Assembly (NCBI GenBank): GCA_963693085.1
Contig: OY856409.1
Location: 1,166,201,249 to 1,166,265,248, forward strand
Direction of reading: 5' to 3'
Length of the DNA: 64,000 nt
DNA from: Alisma plantago-aquatica
Lineage: Eukaryota > Streptophyta > Magnoliopsida > Alismatales > Alismataceae
A program made the translations under genes and the position numbers. Position 1 is the stretch's first letter. Each line of letters starts with the position of its first letter. A model generated the notes under the pieces. That model worked only from the letters and a program-made list of their open reading frames with translations, made no database searches and was not told the DNA's origin. Of the stretch, positions 1-11,508 are shown one piece after another.

Positions 1-973
1 CAGTGAATGTCCATAACTACTTATGACATCACAAGCAAAGAGTGGTGTCTAGTCACACATCAGTGCTACCCAAGTGAATGGAAATTTGGGGGGCAACTTC
101 AACCTACAATCTGTGTATGGTGTTACAATGTTTGTTTAGTTCCTTTGTCACTGATATCTAGATTGAACTAGAGGCATGGAGTAGTTCTCCTCATTATTAT
201 TCAATCTTGTTCCTTGAACCAGAGAAGACTGCATGAGATATATGTAATCTCAATATCACATATTGACTCACATGTGTATGGCCATAGTTTTCTCAATCTC
301 GCTAATCAACATGCCTATGGACATTGTACTCCTATCGGAGGGACAAATCCCATCTCTATCACTCACAGTCAATCTCCATGTGTCAAAGTCACCCAATAAT
401 CACCGTTATAACAACCCATGCGTCAGGAATGTGTTTGATGATGTCAAAGTGTACCCAACGACATGTGATGAGTGTAGTGATTTCAGGTGTAAGAACCACA
501 ACCACCACCATCACTGTGAGAGCTGACTATGACTTCCATGAAGACAGCTTCCACATGTCAGTCTCACGGTGGGTCTATCTGATACACTATTCTCTAACAT
601 GTATCTGTGTGCTTGGTTTGATATAGCCATATCATGACTCACAAGATTGCGTCATCAATCAACCCACACTTTGATCTTATGTGTCATTGTTGTCTATCAA
701 CCTTCCACAATAACAACGATCTGGGACATAATGAGAATATGTATATGTACTCTTAACATCCGTATAATCTCATTTCGACAAGGCTAATACTTGAAGACAT
801 GCATCATTGAGTAATGTTATTCTCTAGACCTTTATAGTGTTCCATCATTATCTCATAACTGAATGAAACATATTAAATTGGAATCTTGCCTTTTGTTATT
901 AATTATCAAGTCATGTATCTAATGTCTCATCCCAATCATCATATGATTGGCTCTTTGGGCATATACACCAACA
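1..973 (-). mobile_element. Angela-like copia LTR, partial (second copy)
   Basis: This stretch aligns along its length with 53060-54018, the 5' LTR of the large Angela-like element, and with 10551-11508. It ends at the LTR terminus: on the minus strand the LTR would start TGTTGGTGTATATGCCC, close to the TGTTGG...TATGCCC start known for Angela-lineage LTRs. The rest of this LTR lies left of the window, so whether it is a solo LTR or belongs to a full element cannot be told. Open frames inside it are chance frames. Confidence 0.85.
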
Positions 974-1156
974 TATATACAACTGATATCTTACCTAAAA
1001 TAAATTCATATCCTTTGATGTACCTTCAACAAATCATACTTCTAAAAATAGATTCATGTATTACTAAAATATGTTCATTTTCTCTGATCTCTTTCTTAAT
1101 CATCATATATTACTTATTATTGCTTATCCTTCTCATTTTGATCATATGGAATAAAC
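974..1156. other. AT-rich spacer between two Angela-like insertions
   Basis: These 183 bases of AT-rich DNA separate the terminus of one Angela LTR from the terminus of the next. No gene or element is recognised. The last five bases (TAAAC) are the left TSD of the large element. Confidence 0.6.
1152..1156. repeat. TSD of Angela-like element (TAAAC), left copy
   Basis: The perfect partner is at 54019-54023, directly outside the other LTR terminus. A five-base duplication is the usual length for LTR retrotransposon integrases. Confidence 0.88.
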
Positions 1157-1297
1157 TGTAGGGAAATAAGGTGACAGAATAGGTAGAAAAAAATAAAAAT
1201 TTGTTGTCATATTCCCCATAAACTAGCAGATCATGTCAACAACTATATAATGGAAAGGATGATTTTGAGGATATACATGGCCCTAGAGAAAATCCAG
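1157..1297 (-). mobile_element. Angela 3' LTR, distal piece
   Basis: This piece matches 51854-51995. It starts with TGTAGGG, the complement of the CCCTACA LTR end. It is cut at TCCAG where element A inserted, and continues at 9074. Confidence 0.85.
1293..1297. repeat. TSD of element A (TCCAG; right copy TCCAA at 9074-9078)
   Basis: The five-base duplication has one mismatch. The Angela LTR aligns smoothly across the junction once element A is removed. Confidence 0.7.
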
Positions 1298-4200
1298 TGT
1301 AAGGAGTGGGATTCCATAGGGGAACCACTCCCTACTAAAATAAAAAAGGCAACATCCCAAACAACACACCAACAAAAACTTTGTTTGAAAGGGATGAAAC
1401 CAATTTATTCGACATGATTGTATCGTAACACAATGTAGAAATGGAATTTAAAGATGTATCTAACCATTACAAAGCTTCTTATCATAACTATTCTTTCACC
1501 ACAAAGGGTGATATAAAGGAAAAACTAACTACATATAGGGCTAGCTGAGAATCACCTAACAACTTCAAGCAAGTCTCCCATGAGGTCAGCTACACCAGTT
1601 GTGGTCCAGGTCCACCTTGATTGTCCTCTCCTTGTCCAACACCTAGGGTTGGAAGCATACCCCACAAAAGGAAAAGGAGTGACAACATCAGCAAAAAGTT
1701 GGTATGTACATACTAAAGTAAAGATGAGAAATTATGGAGTAAAAGGTCATTAAATATAGAAGGCTTCCCATAGAAAAGGATAAGAACTACCCAATCGGGC
1801 ATAAAAGAAAAGAACAACAACAAAAGAGATACTTGCCATAACCAATCAAATAAAAGGGTGTCATACTAGCACACATAAAGAATTATGGAACACATCCCAT
1901 AATCATCAACCTACATGCATGTAAGATAAGCATAACACTAGAACAATATAAAGACAAAGGCGACCAAGCCTCACAAACTTGAAACCTGATAGAGTGACAT
2001 ACTGCCAACTCCCAATATATATAAAAGTTGGGCCAAGCCTCACAAACTTGAAACTCAGGTATGGGGCACCACCACCTCCATTCCAATAATAATAAGGGCA
2101 TACTGCCCAAAAATCAATGCAATTACACTACTCTAGTGCTACTAAATCACATAGCATGTTTAATAGAGAGGCAAGTAAAAAGATATAGTTTGATTAAACA
2201 AAAGTTGCCATCATACTAAAGGACAACATAAACATCCACCAAGTGGGCAAGAGATATCACATATCATTAATTAATGTTCCAACATGAACAATGTATAATA
2301 AAGAGATCAAAAGAATGTTCAAAGATTAATAACAAATAAAAGGTACTTCACGTGAAGCATATTATCCAAAATAACAAGATAAGGTGTAGGGTAATGTCTA
2401 TAGGATCAAGATAATGATAAAGATAGGTTATTGCTCAATAAGAATAATAGGGGATGCAAACATACCTCTCTTCAGAGTCTAACCAGTCCAAAGTTACTTC
2501 TAGATCCAAGTCTAGGTCTCCAAAGAACCACTAAGCATATATGTAGATTTTAGATCAATTTCACATGGATTAATCAAACCCTAAAAATTACCTTTTTCCT
2601 TACATGCAATTTAGGTTATCAAAACCATGCCTCATTTTAAGTTACATTTTTTAGAGTCCAATACATATTTCATTATATTATTCTAACTTATATATATTTA
2701 GTTATAAATTTTATAAGTTATTATCTGTTTAGGTAAATCCATTAAAATCCACATGTTAATTAGTTTGTAAATAATAAATAAAACTCATATCATTATCTAA
2801 AGGATCTTTTTCTGAATCCAATGAGTATTTATTTGTATTTTTTGGATAATCAGGAAATTAGTTATGTTTTTTCAAAGATCGACCAATTTGAAAGTCAAGA
2901 AATGCCAAAAAAGCGAGAAAGAGAGGGAAAGAGAGGGGTCGACCCTGATGACTTGGCCCAATAGTGTGCAACCAAGTCGCTCAGTTAAGGGTCCACTTTG
3001 ACCTCACCCAAAATAAAGAAAACATGGACAAAAGACCATTATGCCCCTTAATGCGAAAACAAAGAAACAAGGAAAGAAGAGGGCATAGCGGGGAAAACAT
3101 CAGGGAGTATCTTCACCTCCACCTTGCAACACCATGGATGCAAGCAGATTGGCTGCTTCTCAGTGGAAGATTGGGAAAATTCCCAATTCATGATGGATCA
3201 TCAAAACAACAGCAAAGAAGGGGATGTATTGAACTTACCGAGATGATCAATTGAGATGTTGATTCCTCTAAAGCCACACGAGCAACGCCACAAGCTCAAG
3301 ATGAAAAACCTGATCACTGACTGACAAAATGAGGATGAGCAATGAAATTAGAAGTAGAGAAGGACTCGGTAAAGTGCAGCGAAGATGGGGTTATAGTCCC
3401 CTATTTATATGGTGGAGTCCTAGGGCAACACCACCTTGGACGTGATATCTTGGGACCCAAGATTTTGGTCATTTCCCAAATCTTCTCCAATAGGTCATAA
3501 TTTAGGTATAGATCGGTGCGGAAACTTATTAGGATAGAACAAAAATCTCGAGGAATTGTGGAAAGATGACCGAGAAAATCAAAAAATAAAAAACCAACAA
3601 GGGCGACGCCTGTTTCTAGTTTTAATGAGAGCTAGGTGATGACTTGCTAGTCATTCGATGCAGGATCCAACGGTCAAAAATGTGTGTGACATTAATTTCA
3701 TTCCCATTCTTAATCGGATTAAAGTGACACACATAATTATTCATTTTTTTTCTCTCTCCTCATTTGAGGGTGCAAACAAACCCCAAATTTAATGAAAATT
3801 GACATCTAAGCTAATTTTGATATGTAGAATCTAAATATGCAATTATATTTGCCTTTTGAGAACTGTTGATGTGTTAAATAAAGCAAAACTAATTGTCTCT
3901 TTCCTCCTTTATTAATGGTTATAATATTATCTAAATTTGATGAAACTTCACCCCACAAGTCACATTAAGTGCCTTGGATATGAATTTGCCATCAATTTTA
4001 TATGTTGGAGTTATTTGTTCATTCATTTAATATTTTGAAGGTTCTACACACTTTCTCTCTCATGATTTCACCTTTTAATCAAATATTCTCCAAATTGAGT
4101 GAAAATTCACCCAAAGGCATATTTTAATGTGTATATTACGAATCTATGATTATTTTTCCCTTTTAGATTCATTAAGTATTTTATTTCATATTTTAAAGGA

Positions 4201-4762
4201 AAAACTCCTTTTTAAAATAAATTAAATGTGATCATTATTATCCTATATTTGGTGAAACTTATCATTCAAGTAAACTTAAACTCAAAGAAAATGAATATGA
4301 AGTTATTCTTATCCAATTACTTCCTCTTTTATTAATTTTAGCCTATTATCCATTATTTCCATTATTTCTCTTTTTAATTAAATCAAAATCACATTACCTT
4401 GATTAAAGAGTTGTTATTCATCTTTTTATCTCTTCATTGTTTTAAAAGGCTAAGGAAAGATCTAGAACGAATATACTCTAACATTATCTCACATAAGTTT
4501 ATTTATTTCATATTTTGTGGAATTATATATCATTATTCTAAATTATGAATACATTTTCCTCTTATGCACATTATTACCTCATGTAACATATCTTATATAC
4601 CCTTCATTCATCTTACATATTAGGGTGATTTATTCATGCATTAACATATTTAGGGTCACTAAAGAGCATACCCTTATCCTTGTTTGGCTAAGCCCAAAGA
4701 CTAAGGTCTCTAACCTCTTAACCTTGGAATAGGATCAAGTTCTAGGTTTCGGGTATGTTACA
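1298..4762 (-). mobile_element. Element A 3' LTR
   Basis: It matches 6198-7685 and 8999-9073, with the middle present only here. It includes a 69-bp-period direct repeat: ccaagcctcacaaacttg occurs at 1964 and again at 2033, and likewise at 6862 and 6931 in the other LTR. Small open frames here are products of this repeat, not genes. Confidence 0.78.
3401..3410 (-). promoter_or_regulatory. TATA box candidate of element A LTR
   Basis: On the minus strand it reads ATATAAATAG, in a GC-richer tract, pointing toward the internal region as expected for an LTR promoter. The counterpart is missing from the 5' LTR because that segment was deleted. Confidence 0.5.
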
Positions 4763-4785
4763 ACATACCACCCCTTAAAGGTATT
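4763..4785 (-). promoter_or_regulatory. Polypurine tract of element A
   Basis: On the minus strand, a purine-rich run ending AAGGGGTGGTATGT abuts the LTR start TGTAACATACC. This is where plus-strand DNA synthesis would be primed, and it fixes the element's orientation. Confidence 0.6.
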
Positions 4786-4924
4786 TCTTCCTTGAAATCT
4801 AAACAATTATCCACCCCTTAAAAGTTTCATCCTAAAAAGTCAAGCAATCTATAGGTACAAAGATAACTTCCTTACATATATCCACAAGGTACCATGAAAA
4901 AAGGAAACATAACTTGTAAGTCTA

Positions 4925-5838
4925 ACTATGGGACTAAGGGTTACCTTCAACATGTTCGTCATCATAGACTTCTTGACCATCCAAAGAAAAAAATCTTCCA
5001 ACTCGCCTTTCCATAGGTCTTCTACCATTATTGTTACCATTATTTTGATGAGGCACGTGAGATTGTTGTTGTTGTTGATTTGGTGTAGGTCTATTATGAA
5101 GCTTGGGGCACTTGGGTCAAATATGTCCATAATGACATATCACTGGAGTGCCATGACGACGTTTGTCCTGAGAACACTTCCCTAGAGGATGGTAACCATT
5201 GCACTTAGCACACTTGTCCCTTTTCTATTTATCTCTTGAGAGCTTCCTCTTCTTGTCAAACTCCCTAGGTTGAAACCCTGGGTAAGACTCCACAACCAAA
5301 GATTTATCAACCATCTGCCAGAAGGCCAAAGGCAGTTGTGGGATAAGGGCATGACCCAGGTTGTAGTTAAGTCCTTGCAGAAATAGGTCAGATCTACATT
5401 CTTCACTAAGTCCAGAAGCATATCTCTCAAGCAACAAGAACTTTTATACATAAGTAGACACAGTCATTGAACCCTACTTTAGACTGTAGAACTCAGCTTC
5501 CTTATTCTTTAGGGTAGTCGTGCAGATGTACTTCCCACAAAAAAGCACCAAAAATTGTTACCAGGTCATGGTAGAGATATCATATGTCCTTCCTATCCTA
5601 TTCCACCAAACTCGAGCGGGTCCATCCAAAACATATGAAGTAAATCTAACCTTCTATTGGGGAGTACATTCCATACCATCAGAGGTCCTCTCTATGGCTA
5701 GCACCCAATCATCAACTTTGTCGACCATCTCTATTTCACCTTCACCCTTGAAGGAAGGTGGTTGCACTTCATGAATTCCATTACAGAATACTCCTTAGCC
5801 TTTTCAGACACAGACAGGTCTTTCATCTTCCCAGCCAT
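4925..5838 (-). pseudogene. gag: Element A gag pseudogene
   Basis: The likely start codon is at 5838 on the minus strand. The product resembles the Retrotrans_gag capsid region of plant chromoviruses: motifs such as ARVWWNRIGRTYDI, then KNKEAEFYSL and SEECRSDLFLQGL, are read across several frames. A degenerate zinc knuckle follows (C-H-Y-G-H with CPK after a stop, near 5100-5140), then a Q-rich stretch. Stops at several sites stand where glutamine codons would be expected (CAA/CAG to TAA/TAG). At least one frameshift lies near the N terminus. No pol follows, so this was probably the only protein of the element. Confidence 0.7.
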
Positions 5839-6183
5839 AGTTGTAGAAAAAAGTTATCAAAACATGGCCAACTCTTGCTATGGAGAGATGGTTACGTCTA
5901 TACTAGCAGAAGATGAGGTTTCCTGACCTACTGATGGTCCACTTTAGGTCAGAGGAGTACCCGGAGTAACTAGAGGGGTAAAGGGTGGATCCATCCTTGA
6001 CATCCCAAACCTAGGGTTTTGGAGTGTCTCCTAACCATACTGGTTGTCAACAGTCGAGTTATCTCCTGCCATTAGGGCTTTTTCCTGCACAAGGCAAGGA
6101 TTCTAGGTATAAACAACCTATGGAAAATGGTAAACATCCTAAGGGAGACAAGATTGAAATAGTTAGATAACTGACAGCCACTG

Positions 6184-6197
6184 GCTCTAATACCATG
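6184..6197 (-). promoter_or_regulatory. Primer binding site of element A
   Basis: On the minus strand, TGGTATTAGAGCCA lies next to the 5' LTR end. It is one base off the TGGTATCAGAGCC complement of initiator tRNA-Met used by most plant LTR elements. Confidence 0.72.
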
Positions 6198-9073
6198 TAG
6201 TAAGGATTGTGATCCTAGAGGGGAACCACTCCCTACTAAAATAAAAAGGCAACATCCCAAACAACACACTAACAAAAACATTTTCTTGAAAGGGATGAAA
6301 CCAATTCATTCAACATGATTGTATCATAACACAAAGTAGAAATAGGATTTAATGATGTATCTAACCATTAAAAAGCTTCTTATCACAACTACTCTTTCAC
6401 CATGTAGGGTGATATAAAGGAAAAAATAACTACATATAGGACTAGCTGAGGATCACCTAACAACTTTGAGCAAGTCTCCCACGAGGTTAGCTACATTGTT
6501 GTGGTCCAGGTCCACATTGATTGCCCTCTCCTTGTCTAACACTTGGGGTTGATGACGTACCCCACAAAAGGAAAAGGAAAGAAAACATCAACAAAAAGTT
6601 GGTATGTACATACTAAAGTAAAGATGAGCAATTATGGAGTAAAAGGTCATTAAATAGAGAAGGATTCTCATAGAAAAAGACAAGAACTACCCAATCATGC
6701 ATAAAAAAAAGAACAACAACAAAAGAGACACTTTACATCACCAAACAAATAAAAAGGCTTCCATACTAGCACATACAGAATTAGGGCACACACCCCATAA
6801 TTATCAACATGCATGCATGTGAGACAAGCATAATACTAGAACAATATAAAGACAAAGGCAACCAAGCCTCACAAACTTGAAACCTGATAGAGTGGCATAC
6901 TACCAACTCCCAATATATATAAAAGTTGGGCCAAGTCTCACAAACTTGAAACCTGAGTATGGGGTACCACCACCTCAATCCCAATAATAAAAATGTCATA
7001 CTACCCAAAAACCAATACAATTACACTACTCTAGTGCTACTAAATCACATAGAATATTTAATAGAGAGGCAAGTAAAAAGGTATAGTCAGATTAAACGAA
7101 AGCTGCCATCATACTAAAGGACAACATAAAAATCCACCAAGTGGTATAGAGATATCACATATCATCAATTAATGTTCCAACATGAACAATGCATAAGAAA
7201 GAGACCAAAAGAATGTCTGAAGATCAATAACAAATAAAAGGTACTTCACATGAAGCATATTTTCCAAAAGAACACGGTAAGGTGTAGGCTAATTTCCATA
7301 GGACCAAGAGAATGATAAAGATAGGTTATTGCTCAATAAGAATAATAGCAGATGCAAACATACCTATCTTTAGAGTCTAAACTGTCCAAAGTTACTTCTA
7401 TATCCAAGTCTAGATCTCCAAAGAACCTATTAAGCATATATGTAGATTTAGATCAATTTCACATTGATTAATCAAACCCTAAAAATTACCTTTTTCCTTA
7501 CATGTGATTTAGGTTATTAAAACCATGCCTCATTTTAAGTTACCTTTTTCTGAGTCCAAAACATATTTTAATATTTTTTACTTATATATATTTAGTTATG
7601 AATTTTACAAGTTATTATCTATTTAGGTAAATCCATTAATATTCACTTGTTAATTTGTTTGGAAATAAGCGATAAAACTCATACCATTAGTTGGTTAATG
7701 GTGAGTTCTTTGATGTGCCACAGGCAAGACATGTTGGTTTTCTTGTGCCAGATGAATGTTAAGTTGGAGGTTTCCTTGCTAGCTAGTTTGTTGGCACATC
7801 TAGAGGTGAAGCCTACACTAAGATATCAGATCAAAGAAGCACAACAGACAGATGTCGTGATATGACAGATTTGATCAGAGTTCGGCAGTGAGAAGTGTGA
7901 TGGTTTCCATGGGTCAGATGATGGGACAATTTGTTACCATGGCAAGATTGTGGTTCCTGATGCTAATGACCTAAGGAGGATAGTGCTGGAAGAGGCTCAT
8001 TCGTCCATGTATGCTAATGACCAATTCCAAGGCAAGCTAGGTTTGTATAGATGGAGTATATGTCACTGGAAGCAGTTTGATTACTGATGTCACTGCATGT
8101 TTTACTCATGTACCAACCATTAGGTCATGAGGTTGTAGATTCCAGCTCTTCTAGTAGACCTGGTATGGCACTGATTTTGACTTATCAAGTGATCAGTGGG
8201 ATTTGGGTGGTACGACTCATATCCTCATGGCATAATAAAATGTGTAATCAGTCATGTAGTACAATTGTATAGGATCAAAATACAAAAATATTATATGAGG
8301 CATTGCTTGATCATCATAAAATATTGTTGATAGGAATTATACATGTTCTTCATATTCCTTATAAATTGATAAGATGTTTCATAATTCAAAAAGTAATTGC
8401 TCTTCCTGTTTGTAATGAATACCTATTTCACATAGTTGTAATCATACTACAGCTTAGTATCTCTTGTCTGTGATAATAATAGAGTTGGTGGAGAGTTATA
8501 TCCCCCACTAAAATTTGGAATCTCAACTTATGGGTTTCCCACATCCTTTTTAGGTGGACGTGCATGAAGAGGTAGAGACCGTGTAGAGGAGGTTGAGGAG
8601 AAGTAGGAGGGCCAGTAGCTGACGAGGTTGGAAGTGTTGTTAGATGTCTTTTTTTAATAGAGTCCTAGAGTTATCCGTGTACACTCATGTCTTTGGGGAT
8701 ATTTCGTAGATGTTTTGTGGACATTCTTTTGATATGTGGTTGGCTTGTGTGCCCTGTTGTATATAGTTGTAATGGATGTATGTATATATGTTATGGAATA
8801 GGTTCCCTGATAATAGGTTGATGGCACACATAGTAAGTTCTTTGAGGCATGAAAGAACATGTACTTAAAGTTTCTCACTATTTGATAGTTTTATGAAAAC
8901 ATTTTTAATTTTTAGTGTTTTCTAGTAATTTGTTTGTTAATCTCTCTTCCATGGTTTTGTTTTGAATAATCTCACTTTGTGTGGCACAGAGTGTCACAGC
9001 TAAGCCTAAAGACTAAGGTCTCTAACCTCTTAACCTTGGAATGGGATTAGGTTCTAGGTTTTAGTATGATAGA
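6198..9073 (-). mobile_element. Element A 5' LTR, rearranged
   Basis: 6198-7685 and 8999-9073 match the two ends of the 3' LTR. The middle, equivalent to about 2790-4686 and including the TATA box, is gone and replaced by a Tekay fragment. The LTR therefore has no promoter. The exact LTR start is uncertain by 2-3 bases (TAGTAAGG here, TGTAAGG in the other LTR). Confidence 0.72.
7686..8998 (+). mobile_element. Deleted Tekay-family fragment (pol piece joined to 3' LTR piece)
   Basis: 7690-8028 translates on the plus strand as a piece of chromovirus pol matching the minus-strand region 16590-16990 (for example CYHGKIVVPDAN, VLEEAHSSMYA). At about 8030 it jumps to LTR sequence matching the reverse complement of 11509-12465, ending gtgtcaca at 8998. 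So integrase and half the LTR were deleted. The 5' side of the insertion and the adjoining element A LTR were also lost, leaving no TSD. Confidence 0.8.
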
Positions 9074-9526
9074 TCCAACAACATAGTCCTCGTCATTGTA
9101 GATACGCAACCGTCGTTTAGTTTCTCTTAGACGGTGTTTGTGTAGATCTTGGTCTTCACCACAGACAGCATATTGGAACAACATCTACAACAACTCTTGT
9201 GGTCTTTCCATGGACTACAGGCTGACATTATCCTCCAAGCGGCACACAAAGGCCTCCCACCTCTAGAGTAGTCCATGCGGACCACCGGGAACTCCATGTT
9301 GTGCTACCAGAGCTAACGGGAAGGAGTTGTCCCCTTCTGTCGACGTACTAGTCTCTAACATGCTCTCCCATAATAACTGATCTCAGTTGTTCTCTCCCTT
9401 ATTGTCCCTCCCTTTGACGGGTAGGACTTGCTTGGGCTCTCTATTGGTTACCACAACCAGAGAGGACAACAATTGTTAGAGCAACTGATTATCAATTGTG
9501 TGTCTTGAGAAACCCCCAATATCCCT

Positions 9527-9536
9527 CTATTTATAG
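9527..9536 (-). promoter_or_regulatory. TATA box of Angela 3' LTR
   Basis: On the minus strand it reads CTATAAATAG followed by AGG. The same sequence is at 52442-52451 in the 5' LTR. Confidence 0.6.
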
Positions 9537-9628
9537 TAGATGCTAGGGTCAACATTCTCAATCAATGTGGGAGTAAAAGGGTACTGAATTATGAATGCTC
9601 TAGAACTTGCAAATTGTGAGATGGTAGA

Positions 9629-9880
9629 TGCAACTTAAGTCTAAAATTAAAAAGTAACACATTTTACCCCGGAGTAAACACCCTGTGTAGGATGTGCTTA
9701 TCATGAATCTTCTTTGTCCTTTCTTAATAGATCTTGGCATTTTCATAGGCATTCATCCTCAACTCATCCAACTCATTCAACTCCAACTAACTATGTTTCC
9801 CAGCTTCATCTATATTAAAGTTCAATCTTCTCAACGCCCATCTCACCTTATGCTCCGATTCCACAGGTAGGTGACAAGTG
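9629..9880 (-). pseudogene. Captured fragment of Athila-type integrase C-terminus
   Basis: This block is absent from the 5' LTR. On the minus strand it translates in one frame with three stops into the C-terminal part of an Athila/Tat-type integrase: CHLPVE, WALRRLNF, ELDELRMNAYENAKIY and then NVLLFN. The Athila element in this window has the same motifs near 28300-28560 (CHLPLE, DAYENAKLYKERTKAWHDK, KVLLFNSRLKLFP), but this fragment is clearly a different copy. About 50 more unmatched bases follow to about 9930. Confidence 0.72.
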
Positions 9881-9942
9881 TTGTAACGACCGCCACCAAA
9901 TCGACAACCAAATTGTTACCAATTATGCGAAATAATCATAAT

Positions 9943-10325
9943 TGTCTCGCACAGTGAAATGGTCATCTCACACAGTGAAATGGTCATCTCATGTGTGAGA
10001 CAAATGTTTTATGCAATTTCCTATTCCGAATCAAATTGGCAATTCAAATCCAATTAATGCACATCGTAACGTCAACACTAATCCTTGATGCAATCGAATT
10101 TCCCTAAGAATTGGGCATATATCTTATGCAAGCTGGTCGTCTTGCTCACGCGAGATGGTCGTCTCATGACCACAAACCGATCATCTCGCTCACACGAGAT
10201 GGTCATCTCATGACCACAAATTGGTCGTCTTGCTCATGCGAGATGGTCGTCTCGCTCACATGATACGATCATCTTGCTCACATGAGACAGTCATATATCT
10301 CTCATGCGACACAGTCATGTCGTAC
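9943..10325. repeat. Dyad-motif array in Angela 3' LTR
   Basis: Variants of the dyad GCGAGAYGGTCGTCTCGC recur, with the two halves often alternating: gagatggtc, then gtctc, separated by ctcacgc or tgaccacaaa spacers. Clusters lie at 9943-10001 and 10136-10325. The matching arrays in the 5' LTR are at 52530-52612 and 52705-52834, so the feature belongs to the family. Confidence 0.7.
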
Positions 10326-11503
10326 CTCAGTTCTGGCAGAACTTAGCCAAATCAATTTTTAATCAACCTGACACTCCAAATAGTCAGTTCAATACTTGAA
10401 CTTCATGATTCTGAGTCCACTCAGTTGATCTATTGTTTAATTGAATACCTAAAAACCTTTAACATTCAATATAAACATCATTCTTTAATATACTCCTTTA
10501 ATCCAAGTTTATCCTATGCGTGTGACCCTATAGGTCTAGAATTACATTAACAGTGAATGTCCATAACAAATTATGACATCACAAGCAAAGAATGGTGCCT
10601 TGTCACACATCATTACTATCCAAGTAATTCATAAAGTTGGAGAACAACTTCAACCAACAATCTGTGATTAGTGTTACATTGATCGTATAGTTCCTTTGTC
10701 TCTGATATCTAGATCAAACTCGAGGCATGGAATCGTCATCCTCTCAATATTCAATCCATGTTCCTTGAACTAGAGCAGACTGTCTGAGATGCATATGATT
10801 TCACATATCATATATTGAACCACATCAGTACGGTCGTACATTTCTCAGTCTCTCTTATCAAGAGGCCTTGGATATCAATCTCATGTAGGAGAGATAAATC
10901 CCATATACATCACTCACACTCAGTCCCCATGTGTCAAAGATACTAAATTATCACCTTTATGGCAACCTATATTTCAAGATTACATTTGATGATGTCAAAG
11001 TATACCAACAACATGTGATGAGTGTAGTGACTTTAGGTCTAAGAACCATAATCACCACTATCACTATGAGAGATGATTCTGACTACCATTCTATGGTCTC
11101 CATGTATTACTCTCAAGGTGGGTCTGTCCCATACACTGTTCTCTAACATGTATCTGTGTGAGTGACTTGATATCATATATCATGTCTAATGAGACTCTGT
11201 CATCAGTCAACACACACTCTAGTCTTATGTATTATTGTTGTCTATTTTGCTTCCACAGTAATATCTGACTAGGGACATAATAAGAATGTATGTACTCTTA
11301 TTATACATATGATCTCATCTCAGATCTTAAAGATGAAGATATATGTCATTGAGTAGCATCATTCATTAGACATATACTATGTATGTGTCATCATCTCATC
11401 ACTGAGTCAAACATAATAGACAGAATTACCTTTTATTATTATCAAATCAGGTATCTAATGCCACACTCCAATTATCATATGATTGCCTCTCTAGGCATAC
11501 ATA

Positions 11504-11508
11504 CCAAC
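11504..11508. repeat. TSD of Tekay element (CCAAC), left copy
   Basis: The perfect partner is at 46780-46784. Joining the two sides restores the Angela LTR terminus CCAACA. Confidence 0.9.

Larger units (their letters stand above)
1298..9073 (-). mobile_element. Element A: gag-only, long-LTR gypsy-type retrotransposon
   Basis: The 3' LTR is 1298-4762 (about 3.47 kb), the internal region is only about 1.43 kb, and the 5' LTR is about 6198-9073. The imperfect TSD is TCCAG (1293-1297) and TCCAA (9074-9078). On the minus strand the LTR starts TGTAACATACCC and ends in CCTTACA. The internal region holds only a gag-like frame with a zinc knuckle. There is no protease, reverse transcriptase or integrase between gag and the polypurine tract, so movement would have needed another element's enzymes. 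It resembles a large non-autonomous derivative (LARD-like) of a chromovirus-type gypsy element. The 5' LTR has lost about 1.9 kb, which is replaced by a Tekay fragment. Confidence 0.78.
9074..11508 (-). mobile_element. Angela 3' LTR, main piece
   Basis: It aligns with 51995-54013 of the 5' LTR, except for about 300 extra bases near 9625-9930. It ends at CCAAC, where the Tekay element is inserted; the last base of the LTR is at 46785. Confidence 0.86.

Noticed and set aside
1883..2110. Minus-strand ORF with repeated FQVCEAW, and its twin at 6781-7020
   Set aside because: Both are in element A LTRs and reflect the 69-bp direct repeat. The presence of twins is explained by LTR duplication, not by a gene family.
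10136..10325. CRISPR-like look of repeats and spacers in the Angela LTR
   Set aside because: Repeats are short and variable, are present in both LTRs, and occur in a plant retrotransposon. No cas genes.
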